Positions 51,375 through 60,777 are shown, numbered from the stretch's first letter. The stretch: 64,000 nt of DNA from Streptomyces wedmorensis (GCF_000716445.1 NZ_JNWK01000030.1:61152-125151), one strand, 5' to 3'. Numbers and translations: made by a program. Notes: generated from the letters alone by a model not told the origin.

Positions 51375-52016
51375 TCAGGTCCGGCCAAGGATGCCTTGGT
51401 CGTATCCGGCCGCAACCGCGGCGGCCCGGTCGTTGACGCCCAACTTGCCGTAGATGTGGGTCAGATGGGTCTTGACGGTGGCTTCGCTGATGAAGAGCTC
51501 GGCCGCGATCCGGCGGTTGGAGGTGCCTCGGGCGACGAGGGTGAGGACCTCGCGCTCGCGGGCCGAGAGGGTCTCGTCGACGGGTGCGGCAGGGCCGCGT
51601 GCGGCGCTGACCAGCCGGGAGGCGACAGCCGGAGAGAGGACGGCATATCCCTCGGCTGCGGCCCGCACGGCGGCGAGGAGCTCCTCGAGGAGTGCGTCCT
51701 TGAGGAGGTAGCCGGTCGCGCCTGCCTCGATCGCGGGGAGCGTGTCGGTGTCCGTGTCGTACGTGGTGAGGACGAGGACCCGGGAACGCGAGCCGCGGCG
51801 CGCGAGTTCGGCGATGGCATCGACGCCGCTGCCACCGGGCATGCGCAGGTCCATCAGGACGACGTCCGGTTCGAGGTGAAGGGCCAAGTCGACGGCCTCG
51901 GCGCCGCCGGACGCATCCCCGAGTACGGTGAAGCCCGGGGCTGCGGCGAACATGCCGCGCAGCCCGTCCCGTACGACGGGGTGGTCGTCGACGATGAGCA
52001 GGGTGATGTCAGTCAT
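51375..52016 (-). CDS. NarL/LuxR-family response regulator
   Basis: 213 residues. Receiver domain with 'VDDHPVVRDGL', phospho-acceptor Asp in 'DVVLMDLRMPGGSG' and the Lys in 'GYLLKDALLEELL'; C-terminal LuxR helix-turn-helix 'LSAREREVLTLVARGTSNRRIAAELFISEATVKTHLTHIYGKLGV'. ATG 52016 overlaps the kinase stop by 8 bp. Last gene of the ABC/kinase/regulator operon, which it probably autoregulates. Confidence 0.95.
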   Translation of the reverse strand: MTDITLLIVDDHPVVRDGLRGMFAAAPGFTVLGDASGGAEAVDLALHLEPDVVLMDLRMPGGSGVDAIAELARRGSRSRVLVLTTYDTDTDTLPAIEAGATGYLLKDALLEELLAAVRAAAEGYAVLSPAVASRLVSAARGPAAPVDETLSAREREVLTLVARGTSNRRIAAELFISEATVKTHLTHIYGKLGVNDRAAAVAAGYDQGILGRT

Positions 52017-53337
52017 GGCGCACCAACGGTACGCGGGCGGAGATCGCGGTTCCCTCGCCTGGTGAGGATTCGACGGCGACGGTCCCGGCCAGCCGTTCGG
52101 CGCGGGCGCGCATGCCGGCGAGTCCGAAGCCGGCGGTGTGGGTGCGGGTGGGGAGTGCGGCCGGGTCGAAGCCGTGGCCGTCGTCGCGGATGTCCAGAGT
52201 GACCTCGTCGCCCATGAAGGAGAGGGTGACGCCGGCCCGGGTTGCGCCGGAGTGGCGTTCGGCGTTGGCCAGAGCCTCCTGGGCGATGCGCAGGAGGGTG
52301 GCGGCGACCTCGTCGTGGAGGGGCTCCTGGGTGCCGGTGGCGGTGAACCGGGCGGTGATGCCTGTGCGTTTGGACCAGACAGCCAGGGTCTTCTTCAACG
52401 CGTCGGGGAGCGGGTCGTGCTCCAGGGCGACCGGGCTGAGGTTGTGCACGGAGTGGCGGGCCTCACGGAGGCTGCGCCGGGCGAGGTCGGCGGCACGCTG
52501 CAGGTGGACGCGGGCCTGTGCGGGTTCGGCGGTGCCGAGAGCGGCCTGGAGCTGGGTGGTGATCCCGGTCAGGCCCTGGGCGATGGTGTCGTGGATCTCG
52601 GCGGCGAGCCGGCGCCGTTCGTCGGCGACGCCCGCCTCGCGGGCCTGGAGGAGGAGTTGTGCTTGAAGGGCGGAGTTCTCGGCGAGTGCTTGCTCCAGGC
52701 GGGCGTTCGCGCGGGCGAGTTCGGCGATGGTGGCGGCGCGTTCGGCGGCCTTCTCGTCCTCCTTGGCGCCGAACTGGGAGAGGACGAGGGCGATGCCGGC
52801 GTTGAGGGCGAACAGGCCGCCGAACGCGATCCACTGGAGGGTGGATGAAGGCGGCAGCCCGCCGGATTGGGAGCCGGCCATGGGGACGGCGACGGCGAGC
52901 AGTCCGGCCCGGGTAGCGGCGGGCCGGGGCGGCAGAAGGCGGACGGCGTCGAAGTAGCCGACGCAGGCGTAGATGGCGAAGAAAGGGTTGAGCCACGTCA
53001 GCGCGAAGGCGAGCGCGGTGCGGAGGAGGAAGTAGATGGTGGAGGCGGTGCTGGGGGCGCCGGGGACGAGCACGACGGGGGCGGCCTGGACCGTGGCGGC
53101 TGCGCAGGTCTGCGAGTGAGCGGCAGCGGGGCGGACAGCAGCCGGAAGGGCACGCTGGTAGGTGGTCCACCACAGCTGGAGGGCAAGACCGGCCGCGATC
53201 AGGGTGCCGGCGGCCACCTTCGACGGGCCGGTCATGAGCTCGTCGGCCGAGACCCCGGCAAGGAGTGTGGCGAGGGCGAGGAAGAGGTACGGGCCCCAGC
53301 GAAAGAACTGCTGCCAGCGTTCATCGACCGTCGTCAT
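52009..53337 (-). CDS. Two-component sensor histidine kinase, NarX/DesK-like
   Basis: About 442 residues. Several N-terminal transmembrane helices (to ~195), a coiled coil ('AERAATIAELARANARLEQALAENSALQAQLLLQAREAG'), HisKA_3 'RRRLAAEIHDTIAQGLTGI' with the acceptor His, and an intact ATPase domain (N-box 'RIAQEALANAERHSGA', 'DIRDDGHGFDP', 'GFGLAGMRARAERLAG'). ATG 53337 is preferred; GTG 53358 would overlap the permease stop (GTGA). It signals to the adjacent regulator, probably in response to a cell-envelope stressor exported by the ABC pair. Confidence 0.92.
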   Translation of the reverse strand: MTTVDERWQQFFRWGPYLFLALATLLAGVSADELMTGPSKVAAGTLIAAGLALQLWWTTYQRALPAAVRPAAAHSQTCAAATVQAAPVVLVPGAPSTASTIYFLLRTALAFALTWLNPFFAIYACVGYFDAVRLLPPRPAATRAGLLAVAVPMAGSQSGGLPPSSTLQWIAFGGLFALNAGIALVLSQFGAKEDEKAAERAATIAELARANARLEQALAENSALQAQLLLQAREAGVADERRRLAAEIHDTIAQGLTGITTQLQAALGTAEPAQARVHLQRAADLARRSLREARHSVHNLSPVALEHDPLPDALKKTLAVWSKRTGITARFTATGTQEPLHDEVAATLLRIAQEALANAERHSGATRAGVTLSFMGDEVTLDIRDDGHGFDPAALPTRTHTAGFGLAGMRARAERLAGTVAVESSPGEGTAISARVPLVRHD

Positions 53338-53354
53338 CTCGTACGCACTCTCCG

Positions 53355-54101
53355 TCACTCCCAGCGGAACCGGCGGACCGCAGCCCCCGTCAGCACGACC
53401 GTCCACAGTGCCATCACTCCGAGCGCGAACCAGCCGGGCCAGACGCCGCCCGCAGCTTCGTCGAGCGCCCCGGAGGCGGCACCGTACGGCGTGAACTGGA
53501 TGATCTGCCGCAGCGTATCGGGCATGGCCTGGACCGGGATGTAGACACCTGCGGTGAAGATGGTCGGGAAGAAGGAGGCGGTGCCGATCGCCGTGGCGAT
53601 CTTCTGTGTACGGGATACCGCGCAGACCGCCGCGCCGAGGGCGAGACCGCAGGCCGTGGCGAGCAGCAGGGCCAGTGCGTAACCAGGGACGTTTCCGGGC
53701 AGCGCGACGTCGAACGCCAGTCGGCCGACCGTGATCACGAGGACGGCGGAGACGAGTGCCGCCGCGGCGTGCAGGGCGAGCTGGGCCGTAAGGAGGGCGG
53801 CCGGGCGGACCGGGGTGGTGGACATCCGGCGCAGGACGCCGCGCTCCCGGTAGCCGGCGAGAACCGGCGGCATGGCCTGGAGCCCGGCCATGATCAAGGC
53901 GAAGAGGACTGATACGGGAACGTAGACGTCGATCACGCGGCGACCGCCGTCGATGTCGGCGGAGGGCTCGCGAAAGGACGGGATGAGGCCGAGGATCACC
54001 AGAAGTACGGTCGGCGCGGCCATCACCCAGAACAGGGTGCCGGGTTCGCGGGTGAAGAGCCGGACCTCGGTGCGCAGGACGGCGCGGGTGGCAGCGGTCA
54101 T
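53355..54101 (-). CDS. ABC-2-type permease
   Basis: 248 residues from ATG 54101, overlapping the ATPase stop by 4 bp. Six hydrophobic segments; 'YVPVSVLFALIMAGLQAMPPVLAGYRERGVLRRMSTTPVRP' is the coupling region typical of DrrB/ABC-2 permeases. It exports a drug or lipid with the upstream ATPase. Confidence 0.9.
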   Translation of the reverse strand: MTAATRAVLRTEVRLFTREPGTLFWVMAAPTVLLVILGLIPSFREPSADIDGGRRVIDVYVPVSVLFALIMAGLQAMPPVLAGYRERGVLRRMSTTPVRPAALLTAQLALHAAAALVSAVLVITVGRLAFDVALPGNVPGYALALLLATACGLALGAAVCAVSRTQKIATAIGTASFFPTIFTAGVYIPVQAMPDTLRQIIQFTPYGAASGALDEAAGGVWPGWFALGVMALWTVVLTGAAVRRFRWE

Positions 54102-55003
54102 GACTGGTCGGTTCCCGTCAGGTCGAGGTAGGCATCGTCGAGGGTCGCGTCGGTGATGCGTAGGCCCCGGGCGGTGACGGCGTGGCGGGCCAGCAGCGAG
54201 ACGAAGGCGTCGACGGTGGCGTCGGTGCCGGTCACGACGGTCTGGCCGCCTTCGGTCGTCACGGTCAGCGCCCCGGGAAGGGTGAGGAGCTCGGCCCGTT
54301 CCAGCCGGGTGTCGGCGGCGAAGGCGATGGTCCGGGGGGTGGCCGTCCGGCCGATGAGCCCGGCAGGGGTGTCGAGGGCGGTGAGCCGGCCGTTGTCGAT
54401 GACCGCGATCCGGTCGCAGAGGCGCTGAGCCTCCTCCATGAAGTGCGTGACGAGCACAACGGCCACCCCGCCGGCCCGGATGTCCTCGATGAGCGCCCAG
54501 GTTTCGCGCCGGGAGCGCGGGTCGAGCCCGGTGGTGAGCTCGTCCAGGACGACGGCACGCGGGTTGCCCACGAGGGCGAGCGCGATGCACAGCCGCTGCT
54601 GCTGCCCGCCGGACAGCTTGCCGAACCGGGTTCGCAGCTGTCCTTCGAGACCCAGCCGCTCGACGAGGACACGCCAGTCGGCGGGCCGCTCGTAGAAGGA
54701 GGCATACAGGTCGAGCGCCTCGCCGACGGTCAGCTTCGGCTGAAGCTCGCTCTGCTGGAGCTGGACGCCGAGCAGCCGAGTGACGTCTTCGTGCCGGGCC
54801 ACAGGGTCGAGCCCCGCGACCCGTACGAGGCCCGCGTCAGGGGTTCGCAGGCCCTCGATGCACTCGACGGTGGTGGTCTTGCCGGCGCCGTTGGGCCCGA
54901 GGATTCCGAAGATCTCCCCCTCGTCGACGGTGAAGGAAACACCGTCGACGACCCTCCTACCACCGTAAACCTTGCGTAGGTCCTGAACTTCGATCACGGG
55001 CAT
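54098..55003 (-). CDS. ABC transporter ATP-binding subunit (DrrA-like)
   Basis: 301 residues. Walker A 'GPNGAGKTTT', Q-loop 'LGVQLQQSELQ', signature 'LSGGQQQRL', Walker B 'AVVLDELTTGLD' and switch His 'VLVTHFMEEA' are all present. The C-terminal ~80 residues match the DrrA regulatory domain. First gene of a four-gene operon (ATPase, permease, kinase, regulator). Confidence 0.94.
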   Translation of the reverse strand: MPVIEVQDLRKVYGGRRVVDGVSFTVDEGEIFGILGPNGAGKTTTVECIEGLRTPDAGLVRVAGLDPVARHEDVTRLLGVQLQQSELQPKLTVGEALDLYASFYERPADWRVLVERLGLEGQLRTRFGKLSGGQQQRLCIALALVGNPRAVVLDELTTGLDPRSRRETWALIEDIRAGGVAVVLVTHFMEEAQRLCDRIAVIDNGRLTALDTPAGLIGRTATPRTIAFAADTRLERAELLTLPGALTVTTEGGQTVVTGTDATVDAFVSLLARHAVTARGLRITDATLDDAYLDLTGTDQS

Positions 55004-55062
55004 GGCTCAAGGATGGCCGGGGCGGGCGGCGTGGGGTATCGGCCATCGCGCTCGTACCGCCA

Positions 55063-55831
55063 TCAGCCGATCGGCCGATGGCGGTACGACGAGGGGCTGA
55101 CGGAGACCGCATGAGGACGCGGGTCCTCGTCCGTGAGCTTCTTCGCCCAGGCTGGTTCGGTGAGGATCTGCTGGAGGAGCAGCGTGTTGAGAGGCACGAG
55201 ACTGCTCTGGAGCAGGTGCAGGGCGAGCATCGAGGTCTCGGCGTGCTCCTTGTCCGGGCCTGTGAGGGCGCTGTCCTTGCCGTGGTGCAGCACGGTGTTG
55301 GCGCTGTGCCAGTTCTCCACGACCTGGAGCCCGCCGTGGATCTCGCGACGCAGGTCGGGGCTGGCGAGGTAGTCGCACGCGAAGATGGTGCCCACGGCGC
55401 GGCCGAGTTCTTCGAGGGCGACGCAGGTGGGGTGCTTGGGGCCGCCGTGGGTGAAGCGCCGCAGCACCTGCTCGGCCTCCGCCGTGCCCAGGCGCAGGGC
55501 GGTGGCGTACGTGACCATCTGGTCGTATTGCTGGGCGATCAGGTCCCCCTTGATGGCCCGGGTGAGGGGGCGCCAAGGGCCGGCCAGCCGGGCGGGTCGT
55601 CGTCGGGGCGGTACAGGCGGATGCTGCCCATGGTCTTCAACCTCGGCAGCAGGTGGAAGTTGAGCAGCTCGGTGAACGCGAACCCGACCACCGAGGCGCC
55701 GTGGGTGTCGACGTAGTTCGACTCGATCTCGGCATCGGTGCAGTGCCGCAAGAGCCCTCGGTCATCGCCGCTACCTCGGAGGAGGAACAGCTCTTGAGCT
55801 GGGAGTAGATGCAGACGTTCTTCCGCTCCAC
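55063..55831 (-). pseudogene. Tn3-family transposase, C-terminal remnant with frameshifts
   Basis: Pieces in three registers: '[17 protein letters not shown]' (55.8 kb), '[47 protein letters not shown]' (55.7 kb) and '[75 protein letters not shown]' (55.5-55.2 kb). In intact Tn3 transposases these are consecutive. At least two frameshifts and a missing extreme C-terminus make it dead. The N-terminal two thirds is absent. Confidence 0.88.
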
Positions 55832-55878
55832 ATGTGGTCTACCGCCCCTGACCCGCCCATGTCAGCAGGCCCTTCGGC

Positions 55879-57006
55879 TCACGCGGCGAACCGCGGTCGG
55901 AGCCCGCTCCGGCCGAGTTCACGAGCCCGCCCGGCAGCGGCGACGAGGTACGGATCCCAGGCGTCGGGCTGGGAGTTCAGCCAGGCGATCACGGCCGTCG
56001 GCCCGTGCCCCGTGATCGCGGCGAAAGGCTTGAGTTCCCAGTCCGGGTCGGCGGCCGCCCGCTGCACGTCGGTCTCGAACCGGTTGACGGCGCGCGTAGT
56101 CATATGCGCGCGTGGAGCCCGGGGGTTCCTCTGCGCGGCTCCGCCACCGCACGGATGGCAGTAATGGGCGACCGTCGGGTAGAAGCCGCCGGACAGCCGG
56201 GGCGTGCCGATGGCGTCCACATCTCCCTCGGCCTCGCGCAGGGCTTCTTCGAAGGTCGCCGGCTCCCAGACGAACGCGGTCACAGGGCTGGAGGAATGGA
56301 TACTCAGGAGGTCCGCCCGGATCAGCGTTCCGAGGAGCGAGCCGGTCTTGCCGTTGTCCGGATACAGCGGGTCGGGCCAGGACCCGACCCCGGCGATGGG
56401 AGAAGTCGACGGGGCGTAGCGCAGCAGGGCCAGCGCGCCGACCATCTCCCGCACCCCCGAGGCGGGTACCTCCGTCTTCGAGGGGAAGACGGCCGCGTAC
56501 TCCTCGGCAACGGCTTCCCGCTGGAGCTGCTTCCAGCGCGCATGGGCGGAGTCGACGGCGTTCCGCTCTTCTGCTTTGGCTTTTGCGGCCTCGCGCTTGG
56601 CTTTCCGCGCGGGATCGACAATGACGCGCACCGCAGCGGTCAACGACTCGTTGCAGTCCACGCAGACAGGGGCGTACCCGTCGCAGACCTGTTGGAAGGC
56701 GGCTCGGGAGGTGAGACTGAGCGGGCCCCCGCACTGCGGGCACAGCCGTCCGGCCACCACGGCTCGAACACCGGCCGCGGCAACGGCGTAGACCTGGTGT
56801 CCCCAGCCGGCGGTGTCGATGTCCTTGGCCCTCTCGCACCAGACGGGAGTGCCGAGCTCGGGCGCGAAACCGGCGAACGCCCAGTACCGCTCCCCGATCA
56901 CCACCAGTTCCGCGTCGGCTTCCTCACGGGGGACGACCGCCGGAACGAGCCGGGCAAGATCATCGACAGCCGGTCGCGGCCGGGAAGCGTCATTCACGCC
57001 CCGCAC
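55879..57006 (-). CDS. Hypothetical protein with a zinc-ribbon-like segment
   Basis: About 375 residues; start GTG 57006 or 56997, neither with a clear ribosome-binding site. Visible: 'ELVVIGERYWAFAGFAPELGTPVWCERAK', a four-cysteine ribbon 'CPQCGGPL...C...CVDCN' (about 120-155), a charged helical stretch 'KAKREAAKAKAEERN', and a C-terminal His/Cys pair in 'YPTVAHYCHPCGGG'. The family is not recognised; coding bias and length support a real gene. It may be a DNA-binding or processing factor carried by the island. Confidence 0.65.
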   Translation of the reverse strand: MRGVNDASRPRPAVDDLARLVPAVVPREEADAELVVIGERYWAFAGFAPELGTPVWCERAKDIDTAGWGHQVYAVAAAGVRAVVAGRLCPQCGGPLSLTSRAAFQQVCDGYAPVCVDCNESLTAAVRVIVDPARKAKREAAKAKAEERNAVDSAHARWKQLQREAVAEEYAAVFPSKTEVPASGVREMVGALALLRYAPSTSPIAGVGSWPDPLYPDNGKTGSLLGTLIRADLLSIHSSSPVTAFVWEPATFEEALREAEGDVDAIGTPRLSGGFYPTVAHYCHPCGGGAAQRNPRAPRAHMTTRAVNRFETDVQRAAADPDWELKPFAAITGHGPTAVIAWLNSQPDAWDPYLVAAAGRARELGRSGLRPRFAA

Positions 57007-57059
57007 CCTAATGACGGCCTCTGACACGCGGCTTGCTTCCGGCCACCAGCAGCAGCTCG

Positions 57060-57614
57060 TCAGCGCGCGCCGGTCTCCGGCTCGGGCCGGGGCAGCTCGT
57101 CCAGGTCGAGGGTGAAGGTGCGCCCGTCGGCCAGCTCGATGGGGAGCTTGCCGGTGCCGTACTTGTGCGTGTGCGCCGCGATGTAGCCGGTTCCGGTCGG
57201 CTGGGTGTGGACGACGACCTCCGCCGCGTACGGGTCGACCACAAGGTAGACGGGGATGCCGTAGCGGCCGTACTTGGCGGTGCAGTCGTCGTAGTCCTTG
57301 CGCGCGGAGGAGACCGACACCACCTCCGCGATCAGCAGGACGTCCTCGAAGCTGTAGCGCTTGCCCTGCCTCTGCGCGTCCTCGCGAAGGATCGCGAGAT
57401 CGGGAGCGGAGTTCTCGTCTGCCGGGAAGTCGAGGTAGACGTCCGAGACGGTCTTCGCGTGACGCCCGAGCGACACGATCGTGTCGTACTGCAGCGACTT
57501 GATCGTGCTGGAGTGCTCCAGGCTCTGCGGGGTCATGATCACCTTCCCGTCGGCACCGAAGAAGACCGTGTATCCCTCGGGGAACTCGGTGTGCATGATC
57601 GCCTCGACGCTCAT
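57060..57614 (-). CDS. Uma2-family putative restriction-endonuclease-like protein
   Basis: 184 residues from ATG 57614 with AAGGAG six bases upstream. PD-(D/E)xK-like core: 'SAPDLAILRED' (Asp), 'VLLIAEVVSVSSARKDYDDCTAKYGRYGIPVYLVVDP' (Glu and Lys positions). N-terminal 'EFPEGYTVFFGADGKVIMTP' is typical of Streptomyces Uma2. Often expanded in actinobacterial accessory DNA; function not established. Confidence 0.85.
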   Translation of the reverse strand: MSVEAIMHTEFPEGYTVFFGADGKVIMTPQSLEHSSTIKSLQYDTIVSLGRHAKTVSDVYLDFPADENSAPDLAILREDAQRQGKRYSFEDVLLIAEVVSVSSARKDYDDCTAKYGRYGIPVYLVVDPYAAEVVVHTQPTGTGYIAAHTHKYGTGKLPIELADGRTFTLDLDELPRPEPETGAR

Positions 57615-58099
57615 CAGCGGCTCCTTCCCGTCGCCTCCCAGAATACGGTCGAAACACGCGCCAACAGCGAGCGTCACCGCCAACCTGAAGACACCTGGGT
57701 CCGAGGACCGTGATCCGGGCATGAGCGTCGCCGGCCTCGCCCCGGGGGCCGACCCGTCGCTTTCCGCCGCCATCGGCCCCTCGGTCCGTTCGTACCGCCC
57801 ACACGTCGGAACCCCCGGTCAGCGCTCGCCGCCTCCAGATCGCAGACGTAGCGCCGGACCGATCGGCATCAGCAGGTTCCTCACCAGCGCGACTGGCCAG
57901 GCCCTCGGCACCTTCCGCGGCTCATCACGCCGGTCCTGGCCGAAGGCACCACGGAACGCGGTCACCGTCGAGGCTCCGTGGCCGTCGATGTCCTCCTCCG
58001 CCGGCTGCCGCGACACCGCCTTCGCTCCGCCGCAGAACAGCACGCGGCAGGTCGCTGTAGTCGGCGACAGCTGGACGGCGGCGACCTGCTCGCGCGTGC
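57615..58099. other. Segment without a supported gene
   Basis: About 485 bp. A minus-strand frame at 57819-58043 gives a 74-residue basic product with no recognisable domain, and a plus-strand frame ending 58104 reads '...QVAVVGDSWTAATC'. Neither is convincing; both may be gene debris. Confidence 0.4.
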
Positions 58100-58483
58100 G
58101 GTGACGATCCCGAGGCGGACAAGTCCATCGGCGACATACGGACCTCCGTCGACAACATCCGCGACGAGATCAAGCTGGAGTCCAAGGCCGTGGACGCGGG
58201 CGACGCTCGCACCGAGGTCGAGAGCGTGAAGCTGGTCGCACAGAGCGAGGTGGAGAACCTCCGCAAGTACGCGAACCGAGCGCCCGCCAAGACCCAGGAG
58301 TTCGCAGACGCCGCCGAGGCGTGGGCCGAGGCTGTGGCGACCTCGCGTACGGCAATCCTCGAAGGGAGCGCGGAGAGCACGTCGACCCTGGCGTTCGCGA
58401 ACGAGCGTCTGAGCGAGAAGACGATGGACAGCGAAGCCGGCGAGCTCGGGATCGAGCCGTGGCTGAAGTTGGACGAGTACTGA
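58100..58483 (+). pseudogene. Helical, acidic ORF remnant (ESX-like neighbourhood)
   Basis: Open frame from 58100 to TGA 58483 with the first start codon (GTG) at 58190. Product '...SIGDIRTSVDNIRDEIKLESKAVDAG...' then 'NLRKYANRAPAKTQEFADAAEAWAEAVATSRTAIL...' is highly helical. Sequence before 58100 changes frame, so the 5' end is probably lost. Family not recognised; it resembles small partners of type VII secretion loci only in composition. Confidence 0.45.
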
Positions 58484-58904
58484 GCGTGCTCCCACGAAGC
58501 TGCGTCAAGGCATCGCTTGCTACCGCCCGAGGGGTGCGGGCACACGAGGGTGCCTTCACGGACCGGGAGTCGGACTTCTCCACGCTCTGTATCGCCGATC
58601 ACGGCTACCGGCCGCCACAGGTCTTCATCGACGCCGTTCTTGCGGTCGGCCTCGATGTCTGGGTTGCCAGGCGTTGGCCCGACGTCCCGTTTCCCCGGGC
58701 CTCGGATGACGCCGAACGCATGCCGGACTAAGGTCCGCGCTGCTCGTCGGGGAGTCGAGGCCACCGAATTTCGAGGCCACGTGCGCGCCTTCGCCGCTCC
58801 CGCCATGCCCCGGGGCGCGATTCAGCCACCCCGCGTGTCCTGGCTTCCAGTCCGGCGGCCAAGAAGGCGGCGGCGAAAGCGATCGGCGAGGACGTGGAGC
58901 CGGG

Positions 58905-59162
58905 GTCACCCGGGACGGCAAGCACGCCGCCGAGAGCACGAACGCGGCAGTCAAGGAGTTCGGGCCGAAGGACGGCCACGGCTGGGACACGTCCAGCGCG
59001 CTGAAGAGGACGCAGGAGACCTGGGAGAAGCAGATCAGGATGCTGCTCGGGCGCCTGTCCTCGGAGAAGCAGGCCCTGAGCGCGACCGGAATCAGCTTCC
59101 AGAGCAACGAACTCGACACCACCGCGCGCCTGGCTCGGCAGTCGCGGATCGACGGCATCTGA
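58905..59162 (+). pseudogene. WXG100-like (ESX partner) C-terminal remnant
   Basis: Start-less open frame ending at TGA 59160-59162: 'VTRDGKHAAESTNAAVKEFGPKDGHGWDTSSALKRTQETWEKQI...' then 'SFQSNELDTTARL'. Its WxxxxALxxxxxxWxxQ helical layout and position before a W-x-G protein suggest a WXG100-type chaperone partner. A frame change near 58900 separates it from the upstream Lys/Ala-rich stretch. Confidence 0.45.
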
Positions 59163-59188
59163 CCGGCCGGCTGATTCCAGGGGGAGAC

Positions 59189-59987
59189 ATGCCGACACAC
59201 CACGAGGTCCTGACGACGGACCTGTCCGGACTCACGGCTGCCGCAGGCAGGTGGGAGGAGATGGCCACTCGGTTCAAGACGCTGGAGAACCGGTACGAGA
59301 GGGACGTCCACGGCATCTCGCTCGGCGAGTCATGGATCGGCCTCAGCGCCCAGGCCGCCAACGACAAGGTTCACCATCACCCTGAAGGAGCTCCAGGGGG
59401 CACAGAAGGAGGCGAAAGCCGTCGCCGGCGTCCTGCGTGACGCGCACACGCAGCTCACCGACCTGCAGGGCCGGCTCAAGGCAATCCGTGACGACGCCGT
59501 CAAGGCGGGCATGCGCGTCTCCGACCAGGGCACCGTCGTCTTCGACACCGCACAGCTCACGCAGGCCGAACGTACGGTGCTCGCTCACGACCCCGACTTC
59601 CAGCAGACCGCCCGTACCCGGGCGAACGAGTGGGCCGAGAAGCTCGTCCAAGCGGTCAAGGCGGTCACCGACGCCGACGACGGCATCCGCATGGCCCTCG
59701 ATGCCGCCGTCCTCGACTCCGACCCCATCGACGGGACCTTCAACGGCTTCAACCGGAGCCCCCAGGACAGCCCCTATCCGTCCCTTGAGGAGGCCGGCAA
59801 GGCCGCCGACATGCCCAAGGACCGCAAGGACGTCCCCGCCTGGTGGCAGAGCCTCGACCCGGTCACCCGCGGCATCCTGCTGGAGGTGCGTGTCCGCCCT
59901 GCGTCGGCGACTCAAGGCGGCGCCATATCCAGGGCATCGAGATCCACATCGGCGAGGTCGCGGAGAATCGCGTGCGGGTCTACCTGA
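59189..59987 (+). pseudogene. ESX-type WXG-domain effector, frameshifted and 3'-truncated
   Basis: ATG 59189 after GGGGAGA: 'MPTHHEVLTTDLSGLTAAAGRWEEMATRFKTLENRYERDVHGISLGESWIGLSAQAAND' is a WXG-type N-terminal helical hairpin. The frame breaks at about 59370; the next frame continues as 'FTITLKELQGAQKEAKAVAGVLRDAHTQLTDLQGRLKAIRDDAVKAG' and on to 'WWQSLDPVTRGILLEV' (about 59885), then junk. In intact relatives a catalytic or alpha/beta-hydrolase domain would follow. A foreign tail 'IEIHIGEVAENRVRVYLTAY' (59935-59998) is fused at the end in another frame. Confidence 0.7.
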
Positions 59988-59999
59988 CGGCGTACTGAC

Positions 60000-60416
60000 A
60001 CCTTTCGGTGTGGCCACTGAAGGGCTACGCCCACATACCCGAACGACAGGCCCTGCGTATGGTCCCGGTCTGCCGGCCCACCTTCGTCGCCTCAGGGCAA
60101 GGCCCAGGCTGCGGGAGCGAGGGAACCAACGAGGCTCCTGTGAACCCCACCGCGACCACCTCCGCGAACGACGCCGGACCGACCCTCAGCGCCCAACTGA
60201 CCGACGAGGCGAAGGGGTACCGACAAGGAGGCAGAAATTCGGCGCAGTGTGCGGCGTGTCACACCCAGGGGCCGTGGGGTCGCCGTGGGACCATCGTCGC
60301 GGCTCCACACCCACGCTCCACCTGAAACCCCAGGGCAAGAAGGTCGGGGCCGGCGAGGCAGGCCAGGGCCGCTCGTTTCGCCACACCGATACGAGGCGAT
60401 CGCCACACGCGAAGCC
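60000..60416. other. Segment without a supported gene, right end of the island
   Basis: About 415 bp between the ESX debris and the tRNA-Met terminator. No integrase, excisionase or complete gene could be read on either strand. Confidence 0.5.
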
Positions 60417-60432
60417 ACCCCTCCAGGGGCGT
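60417..60432 (-). terminator. tRNA-Met terminator hairpin
   Basis: ACCCC-TCCA-GGGGC type stem downstream of tRNA-Met (minus-strand transcription). A related hairpin is found next to the left att copy near 37477-37492. Confidence 0.55.
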
Positions 60433-60434
60433 TT

Positions 60435-60484
60435 TCGCAGGTCAGAACGTTTTTCTTTGGTGGGGCGGGTGGGACTCGAACCCA
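60435..60484. repeat. Right copy of the 50-bp direct repeat, overlapping tRNA-Met 3' end (att site)
   Basis: Identical to 37495-37544. It covers the last 24 bases of tRNA-Met and its 3' flank GTTTTTCTTTGG-type sequence; the intact tRNA continues to 60534. Confidence 0.85.
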
Positions 60485-60534
60485 CGGCCGACGGATTATG
60501 AGTCCGCTGCTCTAACCGGCTGAGCTACCGCCCC
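60461..60534 (-). tRNA. tRNA-Met (CAU), possibly tRNA-Ile2
   Basis: Minus strand, 74 nt plus encoded CCA (60458-60460). Acceptor GGGGCGG/CCGCCCC, D-loop GGTTAGAGC, anticodon loop CTCATAA and T-loop TTCGAGTC all fold. Anticodon CAU with a paired first base makes it an elongator tRNA; a lysidine-modified Ile2 species cannot be excluded by sequence alone. Confidence 0.93.
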
Positions 60535-60669
60535 GAACGGTGAGGCGCGTACATGTGTGCGCGCCGTCTGCCGCAGCATAGCCGCTCATACGATCTCCTG
60601 CTCCGGAAGATCGGCTCTGCTGACCATGAAGACCTCACAGGACCGTGCGCGGTTCCCGGAGACGCGAAA

Positions 60670-60689
60670 AAGGACCCCGAAGGGTCCTT
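60670..60689 (-). terminator. Intrinsic terminator after the tRNA-Asn genes
   Basis: AAGGACCC-CGAA-GGGTCCTT perfect 8-bp stem followed on the minus strand by a short T-run (60667-60670). Confidence 0.85.
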
Positions 60690-60699
60690 CTTCGTGTGG

Positions 60700-60772
60700 C
60701 TCCCCCGACTGGACTCGAACCAGTAACCCTCCGGTTAACAGCCGAATGCTCTGCCAATTGAGCTACAGGGGA
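60700..60772 (-). tRNA. tRNA-Asn (GUU), copy with encoded CCA
   Basis: 73 nt; acceptor TCCCCTG/CGGGGGA, anticodon loop CTGTTAA (GTT), T-loop TTCGAGTC. CCA is encoded at 60697-60699. Confidence 0.95.
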
Positions 60773-60777
60773 TCGCG

